A stretch of DNA of 64,000 bases from Actinophytocola algeriensis (lineage in GTDB: Bacteria; Actinomycetota; Actinomycetes; Mycobacteriales; Pseudonocardiaceae). Below are positions 1 to 18,418 of this stretch, piece by piece. The position numbers and the translations under genes are program-made. Below the pieces are notes generated by a model. It was not told where the DNA came from, did not search any database, and was given only the letters and a program-made list of their open reading frames with translations. Within the stretch, counting starts at the first letter, position 1; each line of letters begins with the position of its first letter. The stretch lies in the NCBI RefSeq assembly GCF_014203735.1, contig NZ_JACHJQ010000010.1, positions 124,001 through 188,000 of the forward strand, given 5' to 3'.

Positions 1-9639
<9,639 letters not shown>

Positions 9640-9647
9640 CGCCGCGG

Positions 9648-10832
9648 CTACCAGGTCACCGGGAGCCAGGCCAGTGTGGACGACAGGCGCGCCTTCACCT
9701 TCTCCGGATTGGACAGTTCGCCTGCCTCCACCGCGAGGCGCATGGTGGGGATCCTGGTCAGCAACGCGGTGAACACGGTGTTCAGCTCCAGCCTGGCGAG
9801 TGGCGCGCCGATGCAGTGCCACGCGCCGTGCGCGAAGGTCAGGTGCTGGTTGGGGGAGCGGTGGAAGTCGACCTCGTCCGGGTCGTCGAACGCGCGCGGG
9901 TCGTAGTTGGCCATCGCGAAGTCGGGCAGCACCAGATCGCCCGCCCGGATGTGCTCGCCCGCCAGTTCGAAGTCCTCGAACGCGTAGTGCGGCTGCCAGC
10001 CACCGCCGAAGTTCGCGGTGCGCAGCATCTCCTCCACCGCGCCCGCCATCAGGTCCTGGTCGGCGACCAGCGGCTCACGCAGGTCCGGCCGGGTCAGCAA
10101 CCGCGCCATGCCCATACCGATGTGCGAGGAGATGCTCTCGTGGCCTGCGAACAGCAGCAGGGCCACGATGGTCGCGATGACCACGTCGTCGTGGCCCGCC
10201 GCGACCACCCCGGAGATCACGTCGTCGGCCGGGTGCTCCCGTTTGCGGGCGGCGAGCCCCATCAGGTAACCGAAGAACTCCGACTGGTCGGCGGCGGCAT
10301 CACCCGTGCCGTGCATGCGGTCCAGTAGTTCGGCGAGGGTGTCGCGCTCCTCCTCCGGGACGCCCATGAGCTCGCACAGCACCCGCAGCGGCACCGGCAG
10401 CGAGAACGCGGGCAGCAGGTCCACCGGCTGCGGCAACGCGAGGACCTCGTCGATCGCGTCGTGCACGATCGCCTCGATCCGGGGCCGCAGCGCCGCCATC
10501 TTCTTGTGCGTGAAGAAGGGGATCAGCAGCGCACGCATCGCGGCGTGCATCTCGTGCGGGTCGGCGCCGCCGGCGCCCGCGATCATCGAGTAGATCGGGT
10601 TGTCGGTCAGCCGCGTCGCGTCCGCCGGGTTCGGGTGGGACCGCACCAGCCTGCGGTCGAGCATGAGCGCCTTGATCTCGGGGGCGCCGAGCACCAGCCA
10701 GCCCTCGTCACCGGTGTAGGTGCGCACCCGCCAGACCGGCTTCTCCTCGGCCATCGCCCGCAGCAGCTTGTTGTCGCCGAGCGCGGGTGACCAGAGCGCC
10801 TCCAACGTCGGCAGCTCTTCCGACACAGTCAT
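9648..10832 (-). CDS. Cytochrome P450 (macrolide tailoring type)
   Basis: Probably hydroxylates or epoxidises the polyketide. Counting from the ATG at 10832 (394 aa), the I-helix oxygen-binding motif is AGHES (229-233), the K-helix ExxR is E268-R271, and the haem loop [10 protein letters not shown] has the ligand Cys340. All essential P450 signatures are present and the length is usual for bacterial CYPs. An upstream ATG at 10862 is in frame, but it has no ribosome site; an AAGG/CAGGG stretch lies just before the GTG at 10835 and ATG at 10832, so the shorter form is preferred. The gene sits between the methyltransferase and the PKS, with short spacers on the same strand, so it is very likely co-transcribed with them. 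The substrate cannot be read from sequence. Confidence 0.93.
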   Translation of the reverse strand: MTVSEELPTLEALWSPALGDNKLLRAMAEEKPVWRVRTYTGDEGWLVLGAPEIKALMLDRRLVRSHPNPADATRLTDNPIYSMIAGAGGADPHEMHAAMRALLIPFFTHKKMAALRPRIEAIVHDAIDEVLALPQPVDLLPAFSLPVPLRVLCELMGVPEEERDTLAELLDRMHGTGDAAADQSEFFGYLMGLAARKREHPADDVISGVVAAGHDDVVIATIVALLLFAGHESISSHIGMGMARLLTRPDLREPLVADQDLMAGAVEEMLRTANFGGGWQPHYAFEDFELAGEHIRAGDLVLPDFAMANYDPRAFDDPDEVDFHRSPNQHLTFAHGAWHCIGAPLARLELNTVFTALLTRIPTMRLAVEAGELSNPEKVKARLSSTLAWLPVTW

Positions 10833-10866
10833 CACTGGCCCTGCCTTCTCGTTTCGCGCCATGGGT

Positions 10867-11757
10867 TCAGCTGGGCTTCACGGCGACCGCGACCACGTAG
10901 TCGAGCCGGTCCAGCTCGCGCTTGATCAGGTCGGTGTCGGCCCACTCCTTCTCGACCACCCGCGCCACGCCGGGCGCCAGGTTCGCGCGGGCGGCGTCGT
11001 CGTGCGCGAGCGTGCTCCAGTGCCGGTACCACGGCTCCCACGTGCGGTCCCGGATGGACAGCACGTTCGTGCCGGTGAACCCGGTGGCGGCGAGCCGCTG
11101 CTCGTAGCCGTCGCGGTCGTACCAGTTCGCGTCCGGCACACCCACCCGGTACAGGCTGAACCTGGGGCTGCGGAACGACTTGCGCGGTGTCGCGGCGTCC
11201 AGCGGGATGGTGTCCACGGTGCCGAGTACGCCACCCGGCCGCAGCACCCGGAACGCCTCGCGGAAGAAGTCCTCGCGGGTGTTGAAGTGCAGCGCCGCGT
11301 CCAGCGCGACGACCCGGTCGAACGAGGCGTCCGGGAAGTCCAGCTCGGTCGCGGTGCCGACGCGGAACCGCACCCGGTCGGCGACCCCGTCGGCCTCGGC
11401 CCGCGCCTGGGCGCCCGCGATCTGGTGCGGCGTCACGTCGAGCGCGTGGATGGTCGCGGGTTGCTTGTCCCGCAGCCACAGGAAGTCCTGGTCGCCGAAG
11501 CCGCAGCCGACGTCGAGGACCTCCTGGCCCGGTTCGAACCGGGCGGCCTCGGCGAGCAGGGCGGCGATCGCGTCGCCGGCCTCGTCGACCGTCGTCTCCT
11601 CGGACGCCCAGTACCCGATGTTGATGTAGCGCGTCGCCCGGTCGGCGAACTGGCTCTCCGGGTCGGGCAGCTCGTAGAACCGCCGCACCCGCAGGTCCGG
11701 GTCCCGGGTGGTGACCGCGCGGACGATCCGGCCGATGTTGCGCACCCTGGTCAGCAT
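10867..11757 (-). CDS. SAM-dependent methyltransferase (class I, UbiE-like)
   Basis: Transfers a methyl group from SAM, probably to a hydroxyl of a sugar or of the macrolactone. In this 296-aa protein motif I is VLDVGCGFG at 80-88, followed by an acidic loop (ALDVTP) and a typical motif III region (FREAFRVLRPGGVLG). It is first in the operon that continues into the P450 and PKS; the P450 reading frame begins within about 35 nt of its stop. The 134-bp gap to the divergent gene at 11891 holds a palindrome resembling a PAS-LuxR operator. The context suggests O-methylation, but C-methylation is not excluded. The Shine-Dalgarno before ATG 11757 is weak, so expression may depend on a leader not recognised here. 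Confidence 0.88.
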   Translation of the reverse strand: MLTRVRNIGRIVRAVTTRDPDLRVRRFYELPDPESQFADRATRYINIGYWASEETTVDEAGDAIAALLAEAARFEPGQEVLDVGCGFGDQDFLWLRDKQPATIHALDVTPHQIAGAQARAEADGVADRVRFRVGTATELDFPDASFDRVVALDAALHFNTREDFFREAFRVLRPGGVLGTVDTIPLDAATPRKSFRSPRFSLYRVGVPDANWYDRDGYEQRLAATGFTGTNVLSIRDRTWEPWYRHWSTLAHDDAARANLAPGVARVVEKEWADTDLIKRELDRLDYVVAVAVKPS

Positions 11758-11781
11758 GGTCGCCGACGTTATGCGCCCGGG

Positions 11782-11797
11782 GCAAGGAATTCCCCAG
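11782..11797. promoter_or_regulatory. PAS-LuxR-type operator candidate (box A)
   Basis: GCAAGGAATTCCCCAG matches 13 of 16 positions of CTVGGGAWWTCCCBAG, the PimM-type PAS-LuxR operator as I recall it; the right half is perfect. It lies 25 bp upstream of the methyltransferase-P450-PKS operon and 94 bp upstream of the divergent membrane protein gene. Two PAS-LuxR genes are encoded at 33.2 and 36.9 kb. The binding is inferred. Confidence 0.5.
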
Positions 11798-11890
11798 TCC
11801 TGCTGTGCCCCGGGGAAGGACTACGGGTTTGCCGGTCCCCGGAGGGATGTAGTGCACGCACACAGACCGGCACGACCACGGAGGAGCCGG

Positions 11891-13387
11891 ATGAGTCTCA
11901 CCGAGACCACGAGAACAGCGGAACCCGTACACCGGGACGAGCCGCCACCGTTCGCACGCCTGCCGGTCCTCGCGATCGCGGGTGCGCTGACCGTCGTACT
12001 GCTGGCGACCGCGACCCGCTACGGCTACTTCGGCGACGAGCTGTACTTCCGCCTGGCCGGACAGCACCTGGACTGGAGCTTCCCGGACCAGCCGCCGCTC
12101 CTGCCGCTGCTCGCCGCGGCCATGGACTGGCTCGCGCCCGGCTCCATCCTGGTGCTGCGGCTGCCCGCGATCCTCTGCACGGCGGCCGGGGTGGTGATTT
12201 GCGCGCTGCTCGCCCGCGAGCTGGGCGGGTCACGCCGCGCCCAGGTCATCGCGGCGGCCGCGTTCGTCGCGTCGCCGTTCATGGTCCTGTTCGGCCGCTA
12301 CCTGCTCACCTCGACGGTCGACGTCACGCTCACCGCGCTGGTCACGTTGCTCCTGGTGCGCTGGCTGCGCACGCGCGACGACCGTCTGCTGCTCGCCACC
12401 GGCCTCGTCGCGGCGGTGGCGTTGCAGGCCAAGGTGATGATCGTGATCTACGTGGCCGTGCTGGTGGCCGCGTTGCTGGTGTGCGGTCCCCGGGCGCTCC
12501 TCACCCGCCGTCCACTGTGGATCGGCGCGGGCATCGCCTCGGTCACCGCGATCCCGATGGTGGTGTGGCAGGCGGCGAACGGGTGGCCGCAGCTGCACAT
12601 GGGCGACGTGCTCGAGAGCGCGGCGGAGGACAAGGTGTTCGGCGGCGGCCCGGTCGGGTTCTTCCTCGACGCGGCTCTGTTCTGCGGTGTCGCCGGGGTG
12701 CTGCTGCTCGGGTTCGGCCTGGTGCGGGTGTTCCGCAACGCGGACCTGCGGTTCTTCGGCGTGGCGTTCGCGGTGCTCGCGGTGCTGTTCGCGGCGATGA
12801 ACTGGAGCGGCTACTACGTCGCCGGGCTGTTCCCGGTGCTGTGGGCCGCGGGTGCGGCCGGGCTCGACCACGTGCGTGCCAGGTGGGTGCCGTGGGTGCT
12901 CTGGCCCGCGCTCGTGGTGTCGATCGGCACGCAGGTGGTCAACTTGCCGGTGCGGCCGCTGTCGGACGTCGCGCAGGACAGCGCGCGCTTCGACGTGCCC
13001 GCGACCGCGGGCTGGCCGGAGCTGGTGGCCGATGTCGCCGACGACTACCGCACGGTGCCCGACCCGGAGTCGACGGTGATCATGTCGCAGACCTACGAAC
13101 TGGCGGCGGCGATCGACCGGTACGGCGCCGACCACGACCTGCCGCGAGCCTACAGCGCCTACCTGGGCATGTGGTACTTCGCGACGCCGCCGGAGAGCGC
13201 CGATGCGGTGCTGTACCTCGGGGATCCGCCCGAGGCGCTGCGGTCCGCGTTCTCCTCCGCCGAGGAGGTCGGTCGCACCGACAACGGGCTGGGTGTCGAC
13301 AACTCGTTCCAGGACCTGCCCGTCTGGCTGCTGAGCGGCCGCGACACCGCGTGGTCCGAACTGTGGCCCGCGCTGCGGGTGCTGTAG
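11891..13387 (+). CDS. GT39/ArnT-like multispanning membrane glycosyltransferase
   Basis: A 498-aa polytopic membrane protein of the dolichyl-phosphate-mannosyltransferase / ArnT type, which uses lipid-linked sugars at the membrane. The first periplasmic loop carries the acidic signature YFGDELYF near residue 40, followed by the conserved FPDQPPLLPLLAA stretch, then about eight to ten hydrophobic segments and a soluble C-terminal tail. The ATG at 11891 follows GGAGGA at ideal spacing. An in-frame upstream start at 11708 would read through the divergent promoter and is unlikely. It stands alone on the plus strand inside the polyketide cluster and ends just before a strong hairpin. A role in self-resistance or cell-surface glycosylation is possible. 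The substrate is unknown. Confidence 0.85.
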   Translation: MSLTETTRTAEPVHRDEPPPFARLPVLAIAGALTVVLLATATRYGYFGDELYFRLAGQHLDWSFPDQPPLLPLLAAAMDWLAPGSILVLRLPAILCTAAGVVICALLARELGGSRRAQVIAAAAFVASPFMVLFGRYLLTSTVDVTLTALVTLLLVRWLRTRDDRLLLATGLVAAVALQAKVMIVIYVAVLVAALLVCGPRALLTRRPLWIGAGIASVTAIPMVVWQAANGWPQLHMGDVLESAAEDKVFGGGPVGFFLDAALFCGVAGVLLLGFGLVRVFRNADLRFFGVAFAVLAVLFAAMNWSGYYVAGLFPVLWAAGAAGLDHVRARWVPWVLWPALVVSIGTQVVNLPVRPLSDVAQDSARFDVPATAGWPELVADVADDYRTVPDPESTVIMSQTYELAAAIDRYGADHDLPRAYSAYLGMWYFATPPESADAVLYLGDPPEALRSAFSSAEEVGRTDNGLGVDNSFQDLPVWLLSGRDTAWSELWPALRVL

Positions 13388-13396
13388 AAACCGCAC

Positions 13397-13437
13397 CACG
13401 GCGAAGGCCACCGCGATTCGCGGTGGCCTTCGCCGTG
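13397..13437. terminator. Bidirectional rho-independent-type hairpin between convergent genes
   Basis: Perfect 19-bp stem (13397-13415 pairs with 13419-13437) with a three-base loop. It lies between the stop of the plus-strand GT39-like gene and the stop codon of the minus-strand ABC exporter, which begins at the next base, so it can serve both transcripts. There is no long T-tract, which is normal for actinomycete terminators. Confidence 0.88.
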
Positions 13438-15186
13438 TCAGGAGACCGGAGTGCCGGTCTGTGCGGCGTGCAGCGCGGTGTAGTGCCCGCCCGCCGCCAG
13501 CAGCTCGTCGTGCGTGCCGCGTTCGACGAGCCTGCCCGCGTGCATCACGAGGATCAGGTCGGCGTCGCGGATCGTGGACAACCGGTGGGCGATGACGAAG
13601 CTCGTGCGGCCGGCGCGCACGGCCTTCATGGCGCGCTGGACGAGCACCTCGCCGCGCGTGTCGACGGAGCTGGTGGCCTCGTCGAGCACGAGGATCGCCG
13701 GGTCGGCCAGGAACGCCCGCGCCAGCGTCAGCAGCTGCCGCTCCCCCGCGCTGACGCCCGCCGACTCGCCGAGCACCGTGTCGTAGCCGTCGGGCAGCGT
13801 GCGCACGAACCGGTCGACGCCGGTCGCCCGCGCGGCTGCGACGACCTGTTCGCGGGTGGCGCCCGCGCGGCCGTAGGCGATGTTGTCGGCCACCGTGCCA
13901 CCGAACAGCCACGGCTCCTGCGGCACCAGCCCGGTCAGCCCGCGCACGTCGTCGCGGTGCATGGCGGCGATGTCGGCGCCGTCGACCAGGATCCGGCCCC
14001 CGGTCACCTCGTGGAAGCGCAGCAACAGGTTCGTGAGCGTGGTCTTGCCCGCGCCGGTCGACCCGACCACCGCCACCGTCTGTCCCGGCTGGATGGTCAG
14101 GCACAGGTCCTCGATCAGCGGAGCGTCCGGTTCGTAGCGGAACGACACCGACTCGAACACCACCCGCCCCGCGCCCCTGCCCGGCCCGGTCCGGACCGCC
14201 GGGTCGGGTGCCTGCTCCTCCTCGGCCAGCAGCGCGAAGACCCGCCGCGCGGCGGCGACCCCGGCCTGCACGTCCCCGACCAGCCCGGCGACCATGCCAG
14301 CGTCGTGGCCGAACCGCCCGCAGTACAGCGCGAAGGCCTGCAGGTCGCCGATCGTCAGCGCGCCGGCGATCACCCGTGCCGCGCCGACGGTCGCGATGAC
14401 CACGTAGATCATGTTGGTGACGAGGAACATCACCGGTTCGATGGACCGCGACCCGGTCTCGCCACGCAACCCGGCGGCGAGCACGGCCTGGTTGCGTTCG
14501 GTGAACGTCCGCTCGACCTGCCGCCGCCTGCCGAACGCCGACACGAGCCCGTGCGCGGCGTACATCTCGTCGACGTGCGTGGTGAGCGCGCCGACCGCGG
14601 CGCGCTGCTCGGCGAACCGGGTCTGCGCCCTGCTGGCGATCCGCGCCGTCGCGACCCCGGCGAGCGGCAGCATGGCCAGCACCAGCACCGCGAGCAGCGG
14701 GGACACGACGAACATCATCACCACGCCGCCGAGCAGCGTGAACCACCGGATCGCGAGGTGTTCCACCAGCTGCTGCAGGCACTGCTGGAGGGTGTCGACG
14801 TCGTTGGTGAGCCTGCTGAGCAGGTCGCCCCGGGACTGGCGGTCCAGGTAGCCGACCGGCAGCCGCGTCAGCTTCTCCGACGCCCGCTCCCGCAGCTCGA
14901 ACACCACGCGCCGCACGACGAACGCGGCGAGTCGCGCCTGGACGCAGGTCAGCACCGCGCCTGTCGCGTACAGGGCGACGAGGGTGAGCAGCGCGCGACC
15001 GAGCGCGTCGAAGTCGACCCCGTCCGCCGCGACCCCGGACACCACGAGGTCGGTCGCCGCGCCCAGCACGGCCGGGGCGACGAGCGCGATCAGCGACGCA
15101 CCCGCGATGCCGGACACGACGAGCGTGCCGAGGTGCCGACGGTACGGCCGCAGGCAGGCCAGCAGCGGCCTGACGACACCGGTCAT
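13438..15186 (-). CDS. ABC exporter half-transporter, subunit 2 (TMD-NBD)
   Basis: Second half of a heterodimeric drug/lipid exporter, most likely for product export and self-resistance. The 582-aa protein has an N-terminal six-helix membrane domain (about 1-310) and a C-terminal ATPase. Walker A is VVGSTGAGKTTL, Walker B is ILVLDEATSS with the catalytic Glu, and the switch His is in VIAHRLST. The signature motif is VSAGE instead of LSGGQ. The start ATG at 15186 overlaps the stop of the upstream subunit (ATGA), so the two are translationally coupled. A longer in-frame reading upstream overlaps the partner gene and is rejected. With its partner it forms one canonical and one degenerate ATP site. 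Confidence 0.93.
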   Translation of the reverse strand: MTGVVRPLLACLRPYRRHLGTLVVSGIAGASLIALVAPAVLGAATDLVVSGVAADGVDFDALGRALLTLVALYATGAVLTCVQARLAAFVVRRVVFELRERASEKLTRLPVGYLDRQSRGDLLSRLTNDVDTLQQCLQQLVEHLAIRWFTLLGGVVMMFVVSPLLAVLVLAMLPLAGVATARIASRAQTRFAEQRAAVGALTTHVDEMYAAHGLVSAFGRRRQVERTFTERNQAVLAAGLRGETGSRSIEPVMFLVTNMIYVVIATVGAARVIAGALTIGDLQAFALYCGRFGHDAGMVAGLVGDVQAGVAAARRVFALLAEEEQAPDPAVRTGPGRGAGRVVFESVSFRYEPDAPLIEDLCLTIQPGQTVAVVGSTGAGKTTLTNLLLRFHEVTGGRILVDGADIAAMHRDDVRGLTGLVPQEPWLFGGTVADNIAYGRAGATREQVVAAARATGVDRFVRTLPDGYDTVLGESAGVSAGERQLLTLARAFLADPAILVLDEATSSVDTRGEVLVQRAMKAVRAGRTSFVIAHRLSTIRDADLILVMHAGRLVERGTHDELLAAGGHYTALHAAQTGTPVS

Positions 15187-16904
15187 GGCGTCACCACCGA
15201 CTGGGAGTCCGCGATGTCGCGGTAGACCGCGCACCCGGCGAGCAGGTCGTCGTACGTGCCCGCGCCGACCACCCGGCCGCCGTCGAGGACGACGATCAGG
15301 TCCGCGTGCCGGATCGTGGCGACCCGCTGGGCGACCACGACGACCGCGGCGCCGGCGGTCTCGGTCGACAGCGCCGACCGCAGCGCCGCCTCCGTGAGCG
15401 GGTCGAGCGCGGAGAAGCAGTCGTCGAACAGGTACACCGCGGGGCGGCGCAACAGGGTGCGCGCGATCGTGAGGCGCTGGCGCTGCCCGCCCGAGAGGCT
15501 GGCGCCGCCGTGCGCGACAACCGCGCCCAGTCCGCCCATGGCCTCGACGAACTCCCTCGCCTGGGCGACGTCGAGGGCACGCCACAGGTCCGCGTCGGTC
15601 GCGTCGGGTCTGCCGAAGCGCAGGTTGGCGGCGACGGTGCCGCCGAACAGGTGCGCCCGCTGCGGCACCACACCGACGGTGGCGGTCAGCTCGTCCGGGT
15701 CCAGTTCGCGCACGTCGACCCCGTTGACGTACACCGCGCCCGCGGTGACGTCGGCGCGGCGCAGCACCAGGTCGAGCAGCGTGGTCTTGCCGCAGCCGGT
15801 GCCGCCGACGATCGCGACCGTCTCCCCCGGCCGCACGACGAGGTCGACGCCGCACACGGTCGCCAGCTCCGCACCGGGGTGGCGGAACGAGACCCCGCGC
15901 AGCTCCACGGTGCCCGCCCGTACCCCCGGCCTGGCCGCCGCCGGTGCGGTGAGTTCCGGGGTGGTCTCGAGGATCTCCCGGATCCGGCCCGCCGACACGC
16001 TCGCCCTCGGCACCGCGAGGAACACGAACGTCGTCATGGTGATCGACCACGTGATGAACACCAGGTACTCGACGAACGCGTTGACCGTGCCGATCCGCAC
16101 GGCGCCGTCGTCCACCCGCACCGCGCCGAACCACACCACGGCGACGGTGGTCAGGCTGGACACGAGCGCGACGGCCGGGAACATGGTCGCGAGGAGCCTG
16201 CCCGCCCGCAGCGCGTGGCCGAGCAGCTCGGTGTTCGTCCGCCGGAAGCGGTCCAGCTCGTAGGCGTCGCGCGCGAACGCGCGTACCACCCGAACCCCGG
16301 CGAGCCGTTCGCCGACGACCCGGTTCAGTGTGTCCACACCGGACTGGACGCGGCCGTAGATGGCGCCGAGCCGGGTGAGCGCGTACCACGTGAGCACCAC
16401 GATCACCGGGATCAGCGCGATCAGCGCCAGTGACAGCGGCACGTCCTGCCGCAGCGCGAGGAAGACGCTGCCGAAGCAGATGATCGGTGCGGCGGCGAGC
16501 GTGGTCAGCCCGGCGAGCACGACGGTCTCGATCTGCTGGACGTCGTTGACGCTGCGGGTGGTGAGCGACGCGACCCCGAACCGGCCCACCTGCCTGGCCG
16601 ACAGGTCAAGCACCCGGCCGAACACGGCGGCACGCAGGTCGCGGCCCAGTCCCAGCGCGACCCGCGCACCGCACCGGATCGACCCGATGCCCGCCGCGGC
16701 CGCGACGAACGCGACCAGCACCATGAGTCCGCCCGCGACCGGGATGTAGCCGTGGTCGCCGTCCACCACGCCCCGGTTGACGATGCCCGCGTTCAGCGTC
16801 GGCAACAGCAGCATGGCCAGCACCTCCAGCAGCTGCAGCACGATCGCGAGTGCCACGAGCCGCCGGTGCGGCCGCAGGTGTCGTCGCAGCAACCCCGTCA
16901 GCAC
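15183..16904 (-). CDS. ABC exporter half-transporter, subunit 1 (TMD-NBD)
   Basis: First half of the exporter pair, 573 aa: a six-helix transmembrane domain (about 1-310) and an ATPase with Walker A IVGGTGCGKTTL and signature LSGGQRQRL. Walker B is YLFDDCFSALD, so Asp replaces the catalytic Glu. The switch region VAQRVATIRHAD has Gln in place of the usual His. This is the pattern of the degenerate site in TM287/288-like heterodimers. The GTG start at 16904 follows GAGGGG; an ATG at 16906 is out of frame. It is transcribed away from the glycosyltransferase at 17051, across an intergenic region with a 21-bp inverted repeat that probably controls both directions. Confidence 0.93.
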   Translation of the reverse strand: MLTGLLRRHLRPHRRLVALAIVLQLLEVLAMLLLPTLNAGIVNRGVVDGDHGYIPVAGGLMVLVAFVAAAAGIGSIRCGARVALGLGRDLRAAVFGRVLDLSARQVGRFGVASLTTRSVNDVQQIETVVLAGLTTLAAAPIICFGSVFLALRQDVPLSLALIALIPVIVVLTWYALTRLGAIYGRVQSGVDTLNRVVGERLAGVRVVRAFARDAYELDRFRRTNTELLGHALRAGRLLATMFPAVALVSSLTTVAVVWFGAVRVDDGAVRIGTVNAFVEYLVFITWSITMTTFVFLAVPRASVSAGRIREILETTPELTAPAAARPGVRAGTVELRGVSFRHPGAELATVCGVDLVVRPGETVAIVGGTGCGKTTLLDLVLRRADVTAGAVYVNGVDVRELDPDELTATVGVVPQRAHLFGGTVAANLRFGRPDATDADLWRALDVAQAREFVEAMGGLGAVVAHGGASLSGGQRQRLTIARTLLRRPAVYLFDDCFSALDPLTEAALRSALSTETAGAAVVVVAQRVATIRHADLIVVLDGGRVVGAGTYDDLLAGCAVYRDIADSQSVVTP

Positions 16905-16955
16905 ATGGACCAGCCCCTCACCGCGTGGATCGCCGTCCGGCCATTGATCTCACGG

Positions 16956-17003
16956 CACAGGTATGGAAATCCCCAGTGCGCGCTGGGGGTTTCCATACCT
17001 GTG
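16956..17003. promoter_or_regulatory. 21-bp inverted repeat in the exporter/glycosyltransferase divergent promoter
   Basis: Arms 16956-16976 and 16983-17003 pair over 21 positions with one mismatch around a 6-nt centre. The left arm contains GTATGGAAATCCCCAG (16961-16976), matching 14 of 16 positions of the PimM-type operator, and the right arm carries its mirror. The element lies 52 bp from the exporter start and 48 bp from the glycosyltransferase start. It could be a double operator or an RNA hairpin in a leader. Confidence 0.72.
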
Positions 17004-17050
17004 CGTTCCTACGCTGCGGGGCGGACGCCGTTCGACCGAAAGGCAGGCGC

Positions 17051-18313
17051 ATGCGAGTTCTGTTCGTCGTGTCCTCATGGTCAGGGCACTACTTCCCCCT
17101 GGTACCGCTCGGCTGGGCACTGCGCGGCGCCGGGCACGACGTGCGGGTGCTGTGCACCGAGGCGGACGTGGGGCCGATCGCGCGGTCCGGTCTGCACCCG
17201 GTGCCCGCCCTCACCGGTATCGACATGCACCGGCAGGGGCGGCTCTCCAACGTGCTCGCCGCCTACACCGGCAACTGGCCCTACCCGGAGCCGCCGCCGC
17301 ACCCGGACACGTGCGAGCCGTTCGACCGCGCCACGTTCGACCTCGACGCGGCGTGGCAGGAGATCCAGGCGACCATGTCGGACAGTTCGCGGCGCAGCGT
17401 CGCGGCGGCGCGGGAGTACGCGCGTGCGTGGCGGCCGGACCTCGTGGTGCACGACCTGCTGAGCTGTGAGGGTCCGCTGGCCGCGCACGCCGTCGGGGTG
17501 CCGAGCGTCCTGCACCTGTGGGGCCCGACCGGCACCGAGGACACCCTCGAGTCGGTCGGCGGCTACGGCACCGACCAGTCGTTCGACCACCTGCCCGCGG
17601 CCGCGGTGTTCGAGGGCTCGCTCGGTGCGGAGGCCGCCGCGACCATCGAGGAGCAGCTCGGGTACGTGCTCGACCCATGCCCGCCGCAGCTCGCGCCGAA
17701 TACCAAGGGCACCAGGGTGCCGGTGCGGTACGTGCCCTACAACGGCGCCGGTGCCGTGCCGCACGAACTGCTCACGCCGACCGACCGCAAGCGGGTGTGC
17801 GTGGTGTGGGGCCGGTCCGCGGCCGCCACGTTCGGGCAGACCGTCAACCGCATCCAGGAGGCCGTGGCGGCCGCCGTCGAGCTGGACGCGGAGGTGTTCC
17901 TGCTGGCGTCCGAACAGGACGCGGGCACCGGCGAACTGCCCGACTCGGTGCACCGGCTCGTCGAGATGCCGCTGAACCTGGTACTCCCCCACTGCGACGC
18001 CGTTGTCCATTACGTCGGCGCCGGCGTGCTGATGACCGCGACCGCGATCGGGGTGCCGCAGCTGATGCTGCCGTTGTGCGCACACGCGGAGGAACGCCTC
18101 GCGGCGCGGGTCGTCGACCACGGGAGCGGACTGTCCATCCGCAACTACGAGGCCGACGTGCCCGCCATCCGGGAGGGGCTGTCCCGGCTGCTGACCGAGC
18201 CGTCGTTCGCGGCCGCGGCCCGGACACTGGCCACCGAGGTGGCGGCGATGCCGCCGCCGAGTGCGGTGGTGCCGCTGCTGGAGGAGCTCGCCGCAGGGGC
18301 ACGCATCGAGTAG
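17051..18313 (+). CDS. GT1-family macrolide-type glycosyltransferase with altered donor motif
   Basis: Likely attaches a nucleotide-activated deoxysugar to the polyketide. The 420-aa protein has a GT-B fold, an N-terminal acceptor half with His13 in SSWSGHYFPL, and the shared motif HLWGPTG near 155. The nucleotide-sugar motif, normally HHGGxGT, reads HYVGAGV at 320-326, losing the second His, the first Gly and the Thr. It is a close paralogue of the minus-strand enzyme at 19348-20622, which has HYGSGGS. The start ATG at 17051 follows AAAGG and begins MRVLFVVSSWSGH like its paralogue. The altered motif may mean a different donor or a weakened, chaperone-like role. The stop precedes a run of 22-nt repeats. 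Confidence 0.9.
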   Translation: MRVLFVVSSWSGHYFPLVPLGWALRGAGHDVRVLCTEADVGPIARSGLHPVPALTGIDMHRQGRLSNVLAAYTGNWPYPEPPPHPDTCEPFDRATFDLDAAWQEIQATMSDSSRRSVAAAREYARAWRPDLVVHDLLSCEGPLAAHAVGVPSVLHLWGPTGTEDTLESVGGYGTDQSFDHLPAAAVFEGSLGAEAAATIEEQLGYVLDPCPPQLAPNTKGTRVPVRYVPYNGAGAVPHELLTPTDRKRVCVVWGRSAAATFGQTVNRIQEAVAAAVELDAEVFLLASEQDAGTGELPDSVHRLVEMPLNLVLPHCDAVVHYVGAGVLMTATAIGVPQLMLPLCAHAEERLAARVVDHGSGLSIRNYEADVPAIREGLSRLLTEPSFAAAARTLATEVAAMPPPSAVVPLLEELAAGARIE

Positions 18314-18328
18314 CGGGCCGTCCCAGGT

Positions 18329-18416
18329 GGACTCGCGAGTCGCGTCGGTCGAACTCGCGAGTCGTCCCGGTTGGGCTCGCGGATCCTCCCGGTGGGCTCG
18401 CGGGGTTTGCCGGGGT
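18329..18416. repeat. Four imperfect 22-nt tandem repeats with CTCGCG cores
   Basis: CTCGCG occurs at 18332, 18354, 18376 and 18397, spaced 22, 22 and 21 nt. The first two units contain the perfect palindrome ACTCGCGAGT and the last two are decayed. The array fills the gap between two convergent genes, so a terminator or an intergenic repeat family is plausible. Confidence 0.7.
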
Positions 18417-18418
18417 GG

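Noticed and set aside
10720-15225. Plus-strand open frame of about 1500 codons
   Set aside because: It runs antisense to the P450, methyltransferase and ABC exporter and in a wrong frame through the GT39-like gene. No family features.
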